Shown here: piece after piece, positions 33,197 to 41,054 of the stretch
How positions within the stretch are numbered: the stretch's first letter is position 1
Layout: each line of letters begins with the position of its first letter
Source of the DNA: a virus
Length of the DNA: 64,000 bases
Direction: 5' to 3' (one strand)
IMG/VR virus record: IMGVR_UViG_3300032249_001164
Location: 1 to 64,000 of that record
The notes under the pieces: generated by a model
Seen by the model: the letters and a program-made list of their open reading frames with translations, nothing else
What the model was told of the DNA's origin: nothing
Database searches by the model: none
Translations under genes and position numbers: made by a program

Positions 33197-33625
33197 TTAC
33201 TTTGCGCTTGCCTGCCAACTCGCATCAACCCTACCAACGAAATGAGGAAAATTTTCTGGAGCCTGAAACGATGGTCCTGTTATTTGACCTACGCGAACAT
33301 AGGTAGAGCTGGAGGTTTTTCTTGTTGAGTTGAGGGTATCAATAACCTGCTTAGCAAGGGCGATCATCTGCTGGCATCTTGCTGGCCCACTGCCTTTCGG
33401 AGCAAAGCACCTAACAATAAGAGCGCCCCTTGCGTAATCAAGCGATCCATCAAGGGTGGGCTCCGTTGTCAGGCCAAAGGTAATGTTGATCCTGACATAT
33501 TCTTTTGGCGGATCTGGCGGAACCGCCGTTACGTTGTCAAAGTAAACAGGAATTTGAGGTGATTGAGAATTGTAAGCTGTCAGCAATGGTGCTTCAAGCT
33601 TTGCTCGAATGGATTGGTAATTCAT
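33197..33625 (-). CDS. Tail terminator / completion protein (DUF4128-like)
   Basis: A 142-aa protein, MNYQSIRAKLEAPLLTAYNS. The segment IPVYFDNVTAVPPDPPKEYV, RINITFG matches the 'P-V-x-W/F-D-N ... P-P-x-x-x-Y-V-R' pattern of tail terminator proteins (lambda gpU-like/DUF4128), and a mid-helix QMIALAKQVIDTLN follows. It caps the tail tube before it joins the head. The stop and start with neighbours overlap (TAATG-like at 33625). Confidence 0.75.
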   Translation of the reverse strand: MNYQSIRAKLEAPLLTAYNSQSPQIPVYFDNVTAVPPDPPKEYVRINITFGLTTEPTLDGSLDYARGALIVRCFAPKGSGPARCQQMIALAKQVIDTLNSTRKTSSSTYVRVGQITGPSFQAPENFPHFVGRVDASWQASAK

Positions 33626-34266
33626 TAAGATAGTCCCGGTGTCTTAATTTGCATTCCTCGGGCCAGGTCTCTTTGCAAGCTACCACCCCGAGCATACGTT
33701 GGAAACCAGTCCTTCTCCGCCGTTATTGCGGAGTCAAATTCCATGGGATTTCCCTTTGCGTCATATCTTGGGGCTTGGCTTAATTGATACCTGTAGTGCT
33801 CTACTTGAGCCCCTTCTGCAAAGTTATAGGGACGGAAACCCTCTTCAACAAAATTTTTGATTGGAGGGTCTGCGGGTCGATAAAAATTACCCTCAACCAT
33901 GTCCAGGGCTTCAGCAGCATAAGGAGCGGTGTTAACTATGTTGAAAACTGTGGCCTGCCTGCTTTCGAGAGCTTTTTCAAAAATTTTTAATGGGAAGTTT
34001 CTGTATGTGTATTCATAAACGCTGCTCAGCTCTGGAATCCTGCGCTGTCGAGGGCTTCCACCAGCTGGAACAATATCCCAGGAGGCCGAGAACTCACCAG
34101 ACCAGGCAGGGCCAGCCTCTGATAACCCGTTGCAAATTTCGACGCCTGCATTCCTGATTTGCTTGGCAAGCTCTGTGTTGATTTGTTTCATTAGGTCTCT
34201 GGCTATGGATTTCTCCATGCCGCCACGGCTGCCACTGAAGCGGCCTCGGCCATTGGAACGTGCCAC
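33625..34266 (-). CDS. Head-tail joining or minor tail protein (HK97 gp10/lambda gpZ-like)
   Basis: A 213-aa protein from a GTG (34266). A basic N-terminus (MARSNGRGRFSGSRGGMEKS) is followed by helices and SGEFSASWDIVPAGGSPRQR, NIVNTAPYAAEALDMVEGN, the latter like the 'N-x-x-P-Y-A-x-x-x-E' segment of neck/tail-completion proteins. Located between the head-closure gene and the tail terminator, the gpZ position. The start codon directly follows the upstream stop (TAAGTG). Confidence 0.65.
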   Translation of the reverse strand: MARSNGRGRFSGSRGGMEKSIARDLMKQINTELAKQIRNAGVEICNGLSEAGPAWSGEFSASWDIVPAGGSPRQRRIPELSSVYEYTYRNFPLKIFEKALESRQATVFNIVNTAPYAAEALDMVEGNFYRPADPPIKNFVEEGFRPYNFAEGAQVEHYRYQLSQAPRYDAKGNPMEFDSAITAEKDWFPTYARGGSLQRDLARGMQIKTPGLS

Positions 34267-34644
34267 TTAACTCACCTTTGCGATAACAGTGTGCATGATC
34301 GGGTTGTCGCCTCGATAATGATTCTGATCAACGATTTTTGCGGTACGAATGACACCGGCCTCGGTGTAGCGAATCGAATCAGTTGACTGTGGGTAGTAGC
34401 TTCCCAGGTAAGTGGCTGGAATAATGAATTTAATCACTCGCTGCTGGTAAAAGCCTTCCCTCTCTTTCGCTGTCAACTTTGCAGGTGAAGCTTTTATCGG
34501 AATTTCTGTGCTGGTTCCAAGTACAACGCCGCTTTGAGGGTCGTAGCTTTGGCTTTGGGAAGCCTTGATATAGACAGCGCTGATTCCCCACTGATCGATC
34601 AGTGGACCAGGTAGCGACCCAAATACATCATCAACAAGAGACAT
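34267..34644 (-). CDS. Head closure / stopper protein
   Basis: A 125-aa beta-rich protein. IKASPAKLTAKEREGFYQQR is a helical stretch, then VIKFIIPATYLGSYYPQSTD, SIRYTEAGVIRTAKIVDQNHYR. This layout of a small beta-barrel that ends in a strand with a conserved Y/H resembles head-tail connector (stopper) proteins. It is directly followed by the tail completion gene with no spacing. Confidence 0.6.
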   Translation of the reverse strand: MSLVDDVFGSLPGPLIDQWGISAVYIKASQSQSYDPQSGVVLGTSTEIPIKASPAKLTAKEREGFYQQRVIKFIIPATYLGSYYPQSTDSIRYTEAGVIRTAKIVDQNHYRGDNPIMHTVIAKVS

Positions 34645-34646
34645 GG

Positions 34647-35309
34647 CTAGAACCTGTTGCTCCAGCTGCCACCATAGGGCCAGAGCTGGCCGTTGATGTA
34701 GCGCACGCTTGACGCCCTCTGCCCCGAAATAAATCCTCTATAGCCAATGCGAGCCGTTGAACTGCGCTTAAGCCTTGGTTGACTGAAATCTCCACTAATC
34801 ATGTATCTGGCAAAAATATCCATCGAGAAGGGAGGAATGAATAGCATTCCCGCTTGCGTCACTTGGTTTTTGTTGAATTTGACCGTCAGGCCTTCGCTGG
34901 TGCCGCCAAGAGTAACTTCGTCGTATTCACTGTTTTTATACCTAGTTGCGCCGCCATCGGCATTAGGGATTCCCGTGTAGCCACCACTGCTACCCAGGAA
35001 TGCCGCCATGTAAGCAACGGCAACACCAAAATCAATTGGTAGTTCGTCGTCGGGAGCAAAATAGTAGTCTGCGACAATCCGCCTCGGCCAAGCCAGACTC
35101 TGTTCCTTCGATGCAGGTTGCCCCTTCCATCGCAAAGGATTGACTGCCATTGCTGTAGCAACCAGGCTTTGCTCTTTTTGGGTGTTTGTCAGCGCAAGCC
35201 AGGCTGAAACCCCGAAGCTGGCCGGCAGCTCGGAGAGCAGGGTAGTGGCCTTCGCCACCGACAGGTAGGAGTTGGCGTCAGTCGCCCCCAGCGTCGAGAC
35301 AAAGGCCAT
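34647..35309 (-). CDS. Head-tail adaptor (gp6-like / DnaT-like family)
   Basis: A 220-aa protein. The N-terminus (ATDANSYLSVAKATTLLSEL, then VSAWLALTNTQKEQSLVATA, MAVNPLRWKGQP, QSLAWPRRIV) is a clear match to the phage family that databases label 'DnaT-like ssDNA-binding', now viewed as a head-tail connector: A-N-S-Y-x-S-x-A-x-A, W-L-A-L-T-x-x-Q-K-E, and L-A-W-P-R. The rest carries a variable middle and a Lys/Arg-rich tail. Its place after the capsid gene agrees. Confidence 0.8.
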   Translation of the reverse strand: MAFVSTLGATDANSYLSVAKATTLLSELPASFGVSAWLALTNTQKEQSLVATAMAVNPLRWKGQPASKEQSLAWPRRIVADYYFAPDDELPIDFGVAVAYMAAFLGSSGGYTGIPNADGGATRYKNSEYDEVTLGGTSEGLTVKFNKNQVTQAGMLFIPPFSMDIFARYMISGDFSQPRLKRSSTARIGYRGFISGQRASSVRYINGQLWPYGGSWSNRF

Positions 35310-35318
35310 GATTCATCC

Positions 35319-35558
35319 TCAGGCGGCTCTAGGAGGAGCCTTGGGCTTAGGTTTTGCCACAGCAGCCGCAGTCTCCTTGTTGAGGGGCTCTGGCTGCCCA
35401 GCAAGGGGCTCCTCTGCCCTCGCGGACGACATCGGGTAAGCCTGCTCGGCCTGGGCCGCTTCAGCGGCTAGCTGCTCAGCCTGGCGTTTAATAGCAGCTT
35501 CAGCCTCTATCGCTTGCTCTGCGGCCTCGCGGCGCATTCTGAAAATACCGGCGCTCAT
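35319..35558 (-). CDS. Small Ala/Glu-rich protein
   Basis: A 79-aa protein, MSAGIFRMRREAAEQAIEAE, followed by an Ala/Gln/Glu helix and a Lys/Pro-rich tail (VAKPKPKAPPRAA). It lies between the major capsid gene and the adaptor gene, where small helical or linker proteins are common. Low complexity prevents family assignment. Confidence 0.55.
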   Translation of the reverse strand: MSAGIFRMRREAAEQAIEAEAAIKRQAEQLAAEAAQAEQAYPMSSARAEEPLAGQPEPLNKETAAAVAKPKPKAPPRAA

Positions 35559-35618
35559 GATTTGTCGTGGATAGTTGAAAAGCCCCGGAGAGCCGGGGCC
35601 ACGATCTTAATCGTTGGA

Positions 35619-36608
35619 TCAGATGTAGCACCGCATCCGGGTGATCCGAATGTTGCGATCGTCATCAAATACCTTGACCCAGTTACCGGGAGTTGCGAGT
35701 TCCGCGTTAGTAGGGCCGGCGGGGGCTGCGGCATTACCCCTCCAGCTCACGCCATTCGGATGAATGAGGTAATAGGCCCTGTTTATCAAAAATTCAATAC
35801 CCAGGAACTTGTCTCGATCGGTCTCTACCGGGTACTTGGGTTGGTCGTTTGCATAGGAAAAAGCACCCTTACCGAAGAAAAAGGTCTGATAAATGGGAAG
35901 GCTACCACCACCACCACCAGTGGTGTCAAATGGCAGCTTGTCGTCTACAAACACTGGGCGACCCAAATAGCTACCTTTTTCCAGGGTTTCGCCACTCACC
36001 CTGGTATCTGTCTGAGAGGCGGATGAAGACGGAACAATCAAGTCCAGTTTCATTAACGCATAGTATATAGCTGAGTGCATCATCACACCTGTTAGCTCGT
36101 CGCCAGCGTCGCCAAGTTTGGCGATACCGTCAACCATCAGGCTCTGGGAAAGCTGGGCAGATGCACCGCCTACGGCGTGACTGGTTGCGAGGGGGCCACC
36201 AGTGCTAAACAGACCATTCATGATACTGCGAGCCGTAACCTGCATATCACGAATCCAGTAGCGACCAGTGCTACGGGCAATAGCTTGAGCCGGGTCGCTA
36301 CCGGAGATAGCTGCGGCGAGGTCGCTGGAGCGAAACGACTTTCGACGCTTGTTCCTGACGCCAACCTGAACGTCACCGCCGATGTCAGCTGGGTTAGATG
36401 CGGTAGTATCGGAGTCGATTTCCGAATCGCCAGTCAAGTCGCCATAGAAGGGCAGATCGACAGTCTTACCACCTTTGGCAAATTCAGCCTGAATAGCCGG
36501 GTTTGTGGCCATTAAACCAGATGTCACCAAAGCATTTTTGTCACGAATCTCTTCTTGCTGATAGCTGAAGAAAAGCTCAGGAATGAGGGGAACGCCCGAG
36601 AGGAGCAT
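35619..36608 (-). CDS. Major capsid protein
   Basis: A 329-aa protein, MLLSGVPLIPELFFSYQQEE. The sequence has the features of the gp13-like capsid family: LPFYGDLTGDSEIDSDT, VGVRNKRRKSFRSSDLAAAI, GRYWIRDMQVTARSIMNGLF, GVMMHSAIYYALMKLDLI, GRPVFVDDKLPF and LGIEFLINRAYYLIHPNGVS, then the strand ITRMRCYI at the end. No N-terminal delta domain or obvious cleavage site and no prohead protease gene was seen. The scaffold gene lies upstream and adaptors downstream. Confidence 0.85.
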   Translation of the reverse strand: MLLSGVPLIPELFFSYQQEEIRDKNALVTSGLMATNPAIQAEFAKGGKTVDLPFYGDLTGDSEIDSDTTASNPADIGGDVQVGVRNKRRKSFRSSDLAAAISGSDPAQAIARSTGRYWIRDMQVTARSIMNGLFSTGGPLATSHAVGGASAQLSQSLMVDGIAKLGDAGDELTGVMMHSAIYYALMKLDLIVPSSSASQTDTRVSGETLEKGSYLGRPVFVDDKLPFDTTGGGGGSLPIYQTFFFGKGAFSYANDQPKYPVETDRDKFLGIEFLINRAYYLIHPNGVSWRGNAAAPAGPTNAELATPGNWVKVFDDDRNIRITRMRCYI

Positions 36609-36717
36609 TGTCTTGGTAGCGGAGAACGGATTCGCGGCCTAGCCGCTTTTGATTCAGCTTCACAGCACCGCTGCCCTTGCTGCGAGGCACCGCCTCTCTT
36701 GCCAAGATAATAGCCAA

Positions 36718-36743
36718 GAAAAAACCGGGCCCTCCAGCCCGGT
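36718..36743 (-). terminator. Terminator between the 99-aa gene and the capsid gene
   Basis: Minus strand: ACCGGGC-TGGAGG-GCCCGGT followed by a six-T run. It lies between 36842 (stop of the upstream gene) and the capsid start at 36608. The 233-base gap 36609-36841 otherwise shows no gene; a TATTAT box follows the T-run, but no -35 partner was found. Confidence 0.8.
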
Positions 36744-36841
36744 CCGTATCTCATGCCAGATCCAATGTAATCCGGCTAGCTGCTTGCGAAAAACAAAGTG
36801 TGCAAACCAAGAAAATACAGGTCTGTAGCCTGGGATACAAA

Positions 36842-37141
36842 TCAGTTGAGAGTGTAGCCCTTTGCAAGAAAAGCAGCCACCATGGCAGTTCGCTTGCCAG
36901 CGGTCATTGCAGTAAAACCAGCAGTGCCGGTATATGTAATAGTTTTGGTGCCGGTGACAGTGGGAGCGGCGGCGAGCAGTTCATCAAGCTGAGCCTCGGT
37001 GAAAGCATCAGGCAGGACAAACGTCCAGTTCTTCATGCCACGAGTGCAAAGAACGATGGAGGACAGGATTTCATCGACTGCGGTGGCCGACTGGAGGCCG
37101 CGCATGTTGGTGGAGGAACGGTAAACGCCGGAGACGGTCAT
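36842..37141 (-). CDS. Hypothetical protein of the head operon
   Basis: A 99-aa protein, MTVSGVYRSSTNMRGLQSAT, with helical TAVDEILSSIVLCTRGMKNW and a C-terminal TGTKTITYTGTAGFTAMTAG, then AAFLAKGYTLN (a GTxG-strand-helix pattern like the C-terminus of phage or BspA-type surface repeats). It sits between the small basic genes and the capsid gene and is followed by a terminator. A decoration or virion protein is possible. Confidence 0.6.
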   Translation of the reverse strand: MTVSGVYRSSTNMRGLQSATAVDEILSSIVLCTRGMKNWTFVLPDAFTEAQLDELLAAAPTVTGTKTITYTGTAGFTAMTAGKRTAMVAAFLAKGYTLN

Positions 37142-37273
37142 CGAGCAGGAATGTGACTATGGGCCAAGTCTAGCCGCTTGAAGGGTGTTGATAGTCCTAG
37201 CGAAACGCATCCTCAAGCGCCCGTTGGATAGCACTCGCTGAAGGTAGAGAGGCTGAGCCAATGCCTAGCTGAG

Positions 37274-37606
37274 TTAGAACAAATAGTTCAAGGGAATGAA
37301 AAATAAAATTACGCTCCATTTTACCCTATGGCTCCAGTATTTTGCGCTTAACTTAGTTGTAGGTTTACCCTGTGCATCATGCCTTGCGTAATACCTCCGC
37401 TTTCTCGCTTTATCCTCTTTTGTTTTGGGGTTGCTGCCGGCACCCTCAACGCCTTGTTGGCCAAAACGAATCACTTTGTAAGTCTCGCCCTCCTTGGCCA
37501 TCACTACATGGGACTTGGTGCGATGACCCGGAGTTTTCTTGGGCTTGTTTATTCCAGACAGCCCAAGTTCTTTTATTTTGTTTTTGACGCGCTCGGGGAC
37601 TGCCAT
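37274..37606 (-). CDS. Small basic protein, DUF5872-like
   Basis: A 110-aa protein, MAVPERVKNKIKELGLSGIN. The segment KPKKTPGHRTKSHVVMAKEG, then KVIRFGQQGVEGAGSNPK and YYARHDAQGKPTTKLSAKYW closely match a conserved family in phages of cyanobacteria and other bacteria (Lys/Arg-rich, ends A-x-Y-W-x-x-x-V-K-W). Function is unknown; it is probably DNA-associated. The last 14 residues extend past the family end. Confidence 0.8.
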   Translation of the reverse strand: MAVPERVKNKIKELGLSGINKPKKTPGHRTKSHVVMAKEGETYKVIRFGQQGVEGAGSNPKTKEDKARKRRYYARHDAQGKPTTKLSAKYWSHRVKWSVILFFIPLNYLF

Positions 37607-37608
37607 GG

Positions 37609-37899
37609 CTACGCTCTTTTTTTGAGTTTGACTGATTCTAGCGCTTGCATCTCTTGCCGAATCAGCGCTTCTGCTCGCTTCATTCGTCCGCTGTCATTCG
37701 TGATCTCCTGGGATGCTCGCAAAGTGCGCAAATCGTCCTGGGCTTGCCACAGAGCCATCTTTCGCTTCTCGGCGGCAGAGGTTCCGGGAACTGATTCAGT
37801 CCCCAAGTTCTTGGTCGAAGATGTTTGAGGCTTCTTCGTTTGAGGCTTCTTCGCTGAAGGCTTCTTCGTTGATGGTTTTCTTTGTGGCATGAAAAGCAT
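37609..37899 (-). CDS. Small Lys/Pro-rich basic protein
   Basis: A 96-aa protein. The first half is a Lys/Pro/Ser/Thr-rich low-complexity stretch with an imperfect repeat (KKPSAKKPQTKKPQTSS), the second half is a helix (AEKRKMALWQAQDDLRTLRA, then RMKRAEALIRQEMQALESVK). The start could also be the ATG at 37890; the upstream AGG motif fits 37899. Histone-like low-complexity tails suggest DNA or RNA binding. Confidence 0.55.
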   Translation of the reverse strand: MLFMPQRKPSTKKPSAKKPQTKKPQTSSTKNLGTESVPGTSAAEKRKMALWQAQDDLRTLRASQEITNDSGRMKRAEALIRQEMQALESVKLKKRA

Positions 37900-37919
37900 T
37901 GAGCCGACCTCGCCAAAGT

Positions 37920-38222
37920 CTAGCGACGTGACCTTCGCCCGCTAGATGCCAGCCTGCGATTGTTGCCGTGACCATTTCTAGCCCTATTGGTTGATGGATT
38001 CTCCCTTCTAAGCCCGCCACCTACCGTGTGGCTTAGGTCGCCGCCACCCTTGCCAGCAATGCCGCGAGCACGGCGCTCCCTAGAAAGTTCAGCCCTGTAT
38101 TTTTTGCGTTCAGGGGTCGAGTGATACTCCTTGTCATAGACAGCTTTCTTTTTGCGAGCTTCTGGGTTGCTGGCGTAGAAAACAGCGGTCCTGCGTTTGT
38201 TTTTGACAGGCTTTGGCGCCAT
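37920..38222 (-). CDS. Small basic HNH-like protein (degenerate)
   Basis: A 100-aa protein from the ATG at 38222 (MAPKPVKNKRRTAVFYASNP); the longer frame to 38345 would cross a terminator. YDKEYHSTPERKKYRAELSR and RERRARGIAGKGGG resemble the Lys/Arg-rich region of small phage HNH-like proteins, which carry D-x-x-H-x-x-G-x-x ... N-x-x-x-N-L-R. Here GGDLSHTVGGGLRRENPSTN keeps only D and H and a few Asn. It may be a remnant or non-enzymatic version, and lies in the head operon like its relatives. Confidence 0.6.
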   Translation of the reverse strand: MAPKPVKNKRRTAVFYASNPEARKKKAVYDKEYHSTPERKKYRAELSRERRARGIAGKGGGDLSHTVGGGLRRENPSTNRARNGHGNNRRLASSGRRSRR

Positions 38223-38284
38223 GGTAAATCCCCCCCCCTTGAGCGGTATCGGAGCTTTGGTAGTACAAAAGAATTTTAGCCAAG

Positions 38285-38315
38285 AAAAAAGCCCCATTCC
38301 AAAACTGGAACAGAG
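38285..38315 (-). terminator. Terminator after the scaffold gene
   Basis: Minus strand: CTCTGTTCCA-GTTT-TGGAATGGGG (a 10-bp stem with several G-U pairs) followed by CTTTTTTC. It lies about 30 nt after the stop of the scaffold gene (38347). Confidence 0.65.
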
Positions 38316-38346
38316 CCCTTTCTTCCTTCCAGCCAAGCTTGGCACA

Positions 38347-39186
38347 TTAGTAGCCGATTACCGAAGCAAGAATTGGATCAAGGTTGCCACGGGCGCGAGC
38401 CTGCTGCACCAGACGCTGTGCTAGCGCTCTATCACGCATGATGATTTCAGTCGCTTTGGTTGCATTGCCGGAGCCGCTCGGTCCCCTCATAAATGGATTC
38501 TCGTTTACGGGTGTGGATGAGCGAGAAGTGGGTAGCCCTGAGCCAGATGCAACGACGCCGGGAAAGTAAATCGAGTATTCATCGTCTCTTTCGAGATTAC
38601 TAATAGCATCCGAAACATTTACCGGATTCTCTTCTGATCCGTAAACAACTGTTTCGTCGTCATCAAGGAGCCGAAACTGACTGCCTTGCAAAGCGTACAC
38701 ATGCGCCGGGCGCTTGCAGCCGGCTTTTTCTAGTTCCTGCATCACAACGGATCGCTTAAATCCATCAAGTCGCGCTTTTCGCTCCTGTTGTTTTTCCTGC
38801 TCCGTTTGCTGCAGCTTCGTGTTTAATTGATCCATCTGCTTTTGCATCGAAGTGAGGGTGGCACGTAAGACCTCATCAGCGGCACTGGAAGTGGTGCCCG
38901 GAGCCGAAGGTTCACCGGATGCAGAGGCCGGAGGGGTGCCGGCAGGAGTGCCATCAGCGCTAGATGCGGCCCTGGCTGCAAGTAGTTCCGCGATTCGGTC
39001 TTCAGCATCTTCGCTTGATAGGTCGATCCCAGCCGCCTTGACCAAGCGATCAACGCCTTTCTTTTTCTGTAGATCGCTCAGTAAGCCGGTCTTGGTGCGC
39101 TCCAGCGCCTGCAGCTTTGTTTCACTCTCTTGCCGCTTTGCCTCGCTCTCCTCTAGTAGCGCTTGCAGTTCTTCGATGGTCAGCAC
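38347..39186 (-). CDS. Scaffolding-like protein
   Basis: A 279-aa protein from a GTG (39186). It starts LTIEELQALLEESEAKRQE, highly charged and helical, followed by an Ala/Ser/Pro linker and another coiled coil (LTSMQKQMDQLNTKLQQTEQ), then YALQGSQFRLLDDDETVVYG and a disordered C-terminal region. This layout is standard for phage scaffold proteins, which organise capsid assembly. Upstream of it is the portal gene and downstream is the capsid gene. Confidence 0.8.
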   Translation of the reverse strand: MLTIEELQALLEESEAKRQESETKLQALERTKTGLLSDLQKKKGVDRLVKAAGIDLSSEDAEDRIAELLAARAASSADGTPAGTPPASASGEPSAPGTTSSAADEVLRATLTSMQKQMDQLNTKLQQTEQEKQQERKARLDGFKRSVVMQELEKAGCKRPAHVYALQGSQFRLLDDDETVVYGSEENPVNVSDAISNLERDDEYSIYFPGVVASGSGLPTSRSSTPVNENPFMRGPSGSGNATKATEIIMRDRALAQRLVQQARARGNLDPILASVIGY

Positions 39187-39217
39187 AGATTAAAGGTGTA
39201 ACTACCTGAACTATAGC

Positions 39218-40891
39218 TCAAGACTCGCTTTGCTCATCCACATGCTCGGGTAGCTCCCCATCGGCCCCGCCACCTACTGACTCCTGGGGATCGTTTTGGA
39301 CGTAGAGCCTGTTATTGGCATCGCCCTGCGCTGGCCTTGGCTTGACAATCTCGGACCTGCGCTCCGAGCCTTTGAGGCCCATTTTCTCAAGCAGGGTTTT
39401 GACACTGAAACCATGCATTCCCTCAAACATTTCACCAGCCTCAAGCATTTCAAGGAAAGTTTGAATGGGGATAGCCTCAGAATCTTTATAGAGAGAGTTG
39501 ATAGCGATAACTTGTTGGCTATGGAGCTTAGCTGGAATAAAATTCTTGCTAAGCGCAACTTTTACGAATGGATATGCGTCAGCCCTGTATCCAGACGCAT
39601 ACCACAATGCTCGATTGAGGCAGTCTTGTAGCGAACCGATCAAAACAGCAAGCTGGGAGTCCGATTGCGACCTATCAAGAAGCTTTGCAACGCCAGACTC
39701 TATCTGATTCTTACCTGAGGCGATTGCAATGGCGGCAAGGCGGTCCATCGCGTTTTCGATTCTACCAAGCTGCTTGAGTGTCGTCTCGGCGCCATCCATA
39801 CCAGGGGATACCATACCAAATCTTGCATTTTCATTTCTACTGAAAAGACTGCGACCAGACCCAGCCCATACCTCTTCATCAGGACTGACGCCAGTGCCAG
39901 TTAAAAGCGGAGAAGAATTTAAGTGAATCGTTTCCGTTAAGTCAGCAGATGTCGCCCAGTGATGCAAATTTAGCCTTGCAATGTCAAATAGCAGAGGTCT
40001 TGCGCGGCAAAAAGCTTCTTCTTTCCCGCCGTAACAAGGCACAAACGGAATGTAGTTAATCGAAAGGAATGTTTCGCCGTTTTCCGGTATAATGTAACTG
40101 TCGGCAGCCCCTGAGGCATTTTTTTCGTAAATACGTACACGAACATTTCCGCTTTTCTCTGGAATGTCATAAACCACAACAGTTGGCACCACTTCCTCGT
40201 AATGCTCGTTATCGAGGCTGGCTCTCCTGATTTCTGATTTAATCCTCAAGTAAACAACTCTTGCCTCGTAAGACGTAATATTGTTGATAGTAACAGGACC
40301 GTTTTCATGCCTGCAATCCAGAATATCATCAACCTTAATAATTGTAAAGTATGGGCGCAGCTCCATACTACGTTGAACCGCTTTGTCGTCAGTGTCAACC
40401 CTGGGGTAATCTGCTATTAAGCCAGCAATTCCGCCGTTCAATGCTTCCGTGAACAGGGTTTTGGCGAAAGATGTGATCGACCTTCCTTCAAGGTTTACGT
40501 TTTCAAAAAACTTTTTCCATTCTTCTGTGAGTTCCTGTGGAAGAACTACGCCTTTCCTGAGAGCGGTACCGACGATGATGTCTACGTAGTGCGAATAAAA
40601 CGGCTGAAAACAGGTCATCGCTCGCGTCATGCGAACGTTGTAACTCTCTTTTTGCTCTTGGAAGTCCTGTGGGATGTACTCGTCTATCGCTTCATCAAGA
40701 TAAAACTCTGGTAGCGTGCAAAACTTGATAGGCAGAATCCGTGAAACTTGTTCTGCCTGGTCAGGTGAATATATGTCTACGCCCGTAACCTCTGCGTAAA
40801 CTTTTTCTGTTTCAGGCGCCCTTCTGTCGAAAGGGGCTGGCAGATCATCGGCACTCAAGACGATGGAATTAGGAACGCCAATTGAGGGCAC
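39218..40891 (-). CDS. Portal protein (DUF4055-like)
   Basis: A 557-aa protein from a GTG (40891). DQAEQVSRILPIKFCTLPEF, LDEAIDEYIPQDFQEQKESY, then MTRAMTCFQPFYSHYVDIIV, NGGIAGLIADYPRVDT and LHHWATSADLTETIHLNSSP match the DUF4055 family of phage portal proteins. An acidic C-terminus (GGGADGELPEHVDEQSES) follows. It forms the dodecameric ring for DNA packaging and lies next to the large terminase. Confidence 0.85.
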   Translation of the reverse strand: MPSIGVPNSIVLSADDLPAPFDRRAPETEKVYAEVTGVDIYSPDQAEQVSRILPIKFCTLPEFYLDEAIDEYIPQDFQEQKESYNVRMTRAMTCFQPFYSHYVDIIVGTALRKGVVLPQELTEEWKKFFENVNLEGRSITSFAKTLFTEALNGGIAGLIADYPRVDTDDKAVQRSMELRPYFTIIKVDDILDCRHENGPVTINNITSYEARVVYLRIKSEIRRASLDNEHYEEVVPTVVVYDIPEKSGNVRVRIYEKNASGAADSYIIPENGETFLSINYIPFVPCYGGKEEAFCRARPLLFDIARLNLHHWATSADLTETIHLNSSPLLTGTGVSPDEEVWAGSGRSLFSRNENARFGMVSPGMDGAETTLKQLGRIENAMDRLAAIAIASGKNQIESGVAKLLDRSQSDSQLAVLIGSLQDCLNRALWYASGYRADAYPFVKVALSKNFIPAKLHSQQVIAINSLYKDSEAIPIQTFLEMLEAGEMFEGMHGFSVKTLLEKMGLKGSERRSEIVKPRPAQGDANNRLYVQNDPQESVGGGADGELPEHVDEQSES

Positions 40892-40934
40892 GGTGCCACG
40901 CTGTCAGGTGATCACAGTTTAACCAAAGCACAAA

Positions 40935-40956
40935 GGCCTTGGATTTCTCCAAAGCC
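40935..40956 (-). terminator. Weak terminator between TerL and portal
   Basis: Minus strand: GGCTTTGGA-GAAA-TCCAAGGCC (one G-U pair), followed by TTTGTGCTTT. The U-run is short and broken, so it may be an attenuator or simple RNA hairpin. Confidence 0.4.
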
Positions 40957-41054
40957 CTCAAACAGCGAAGGCGATTGCGAACCTTCGCGCTTAACGTTTC
41001 AGCAGCCTTTTGTCATGCCCGCCGAAAGGCGACTGCTGGTGCATAGAAATCCTA

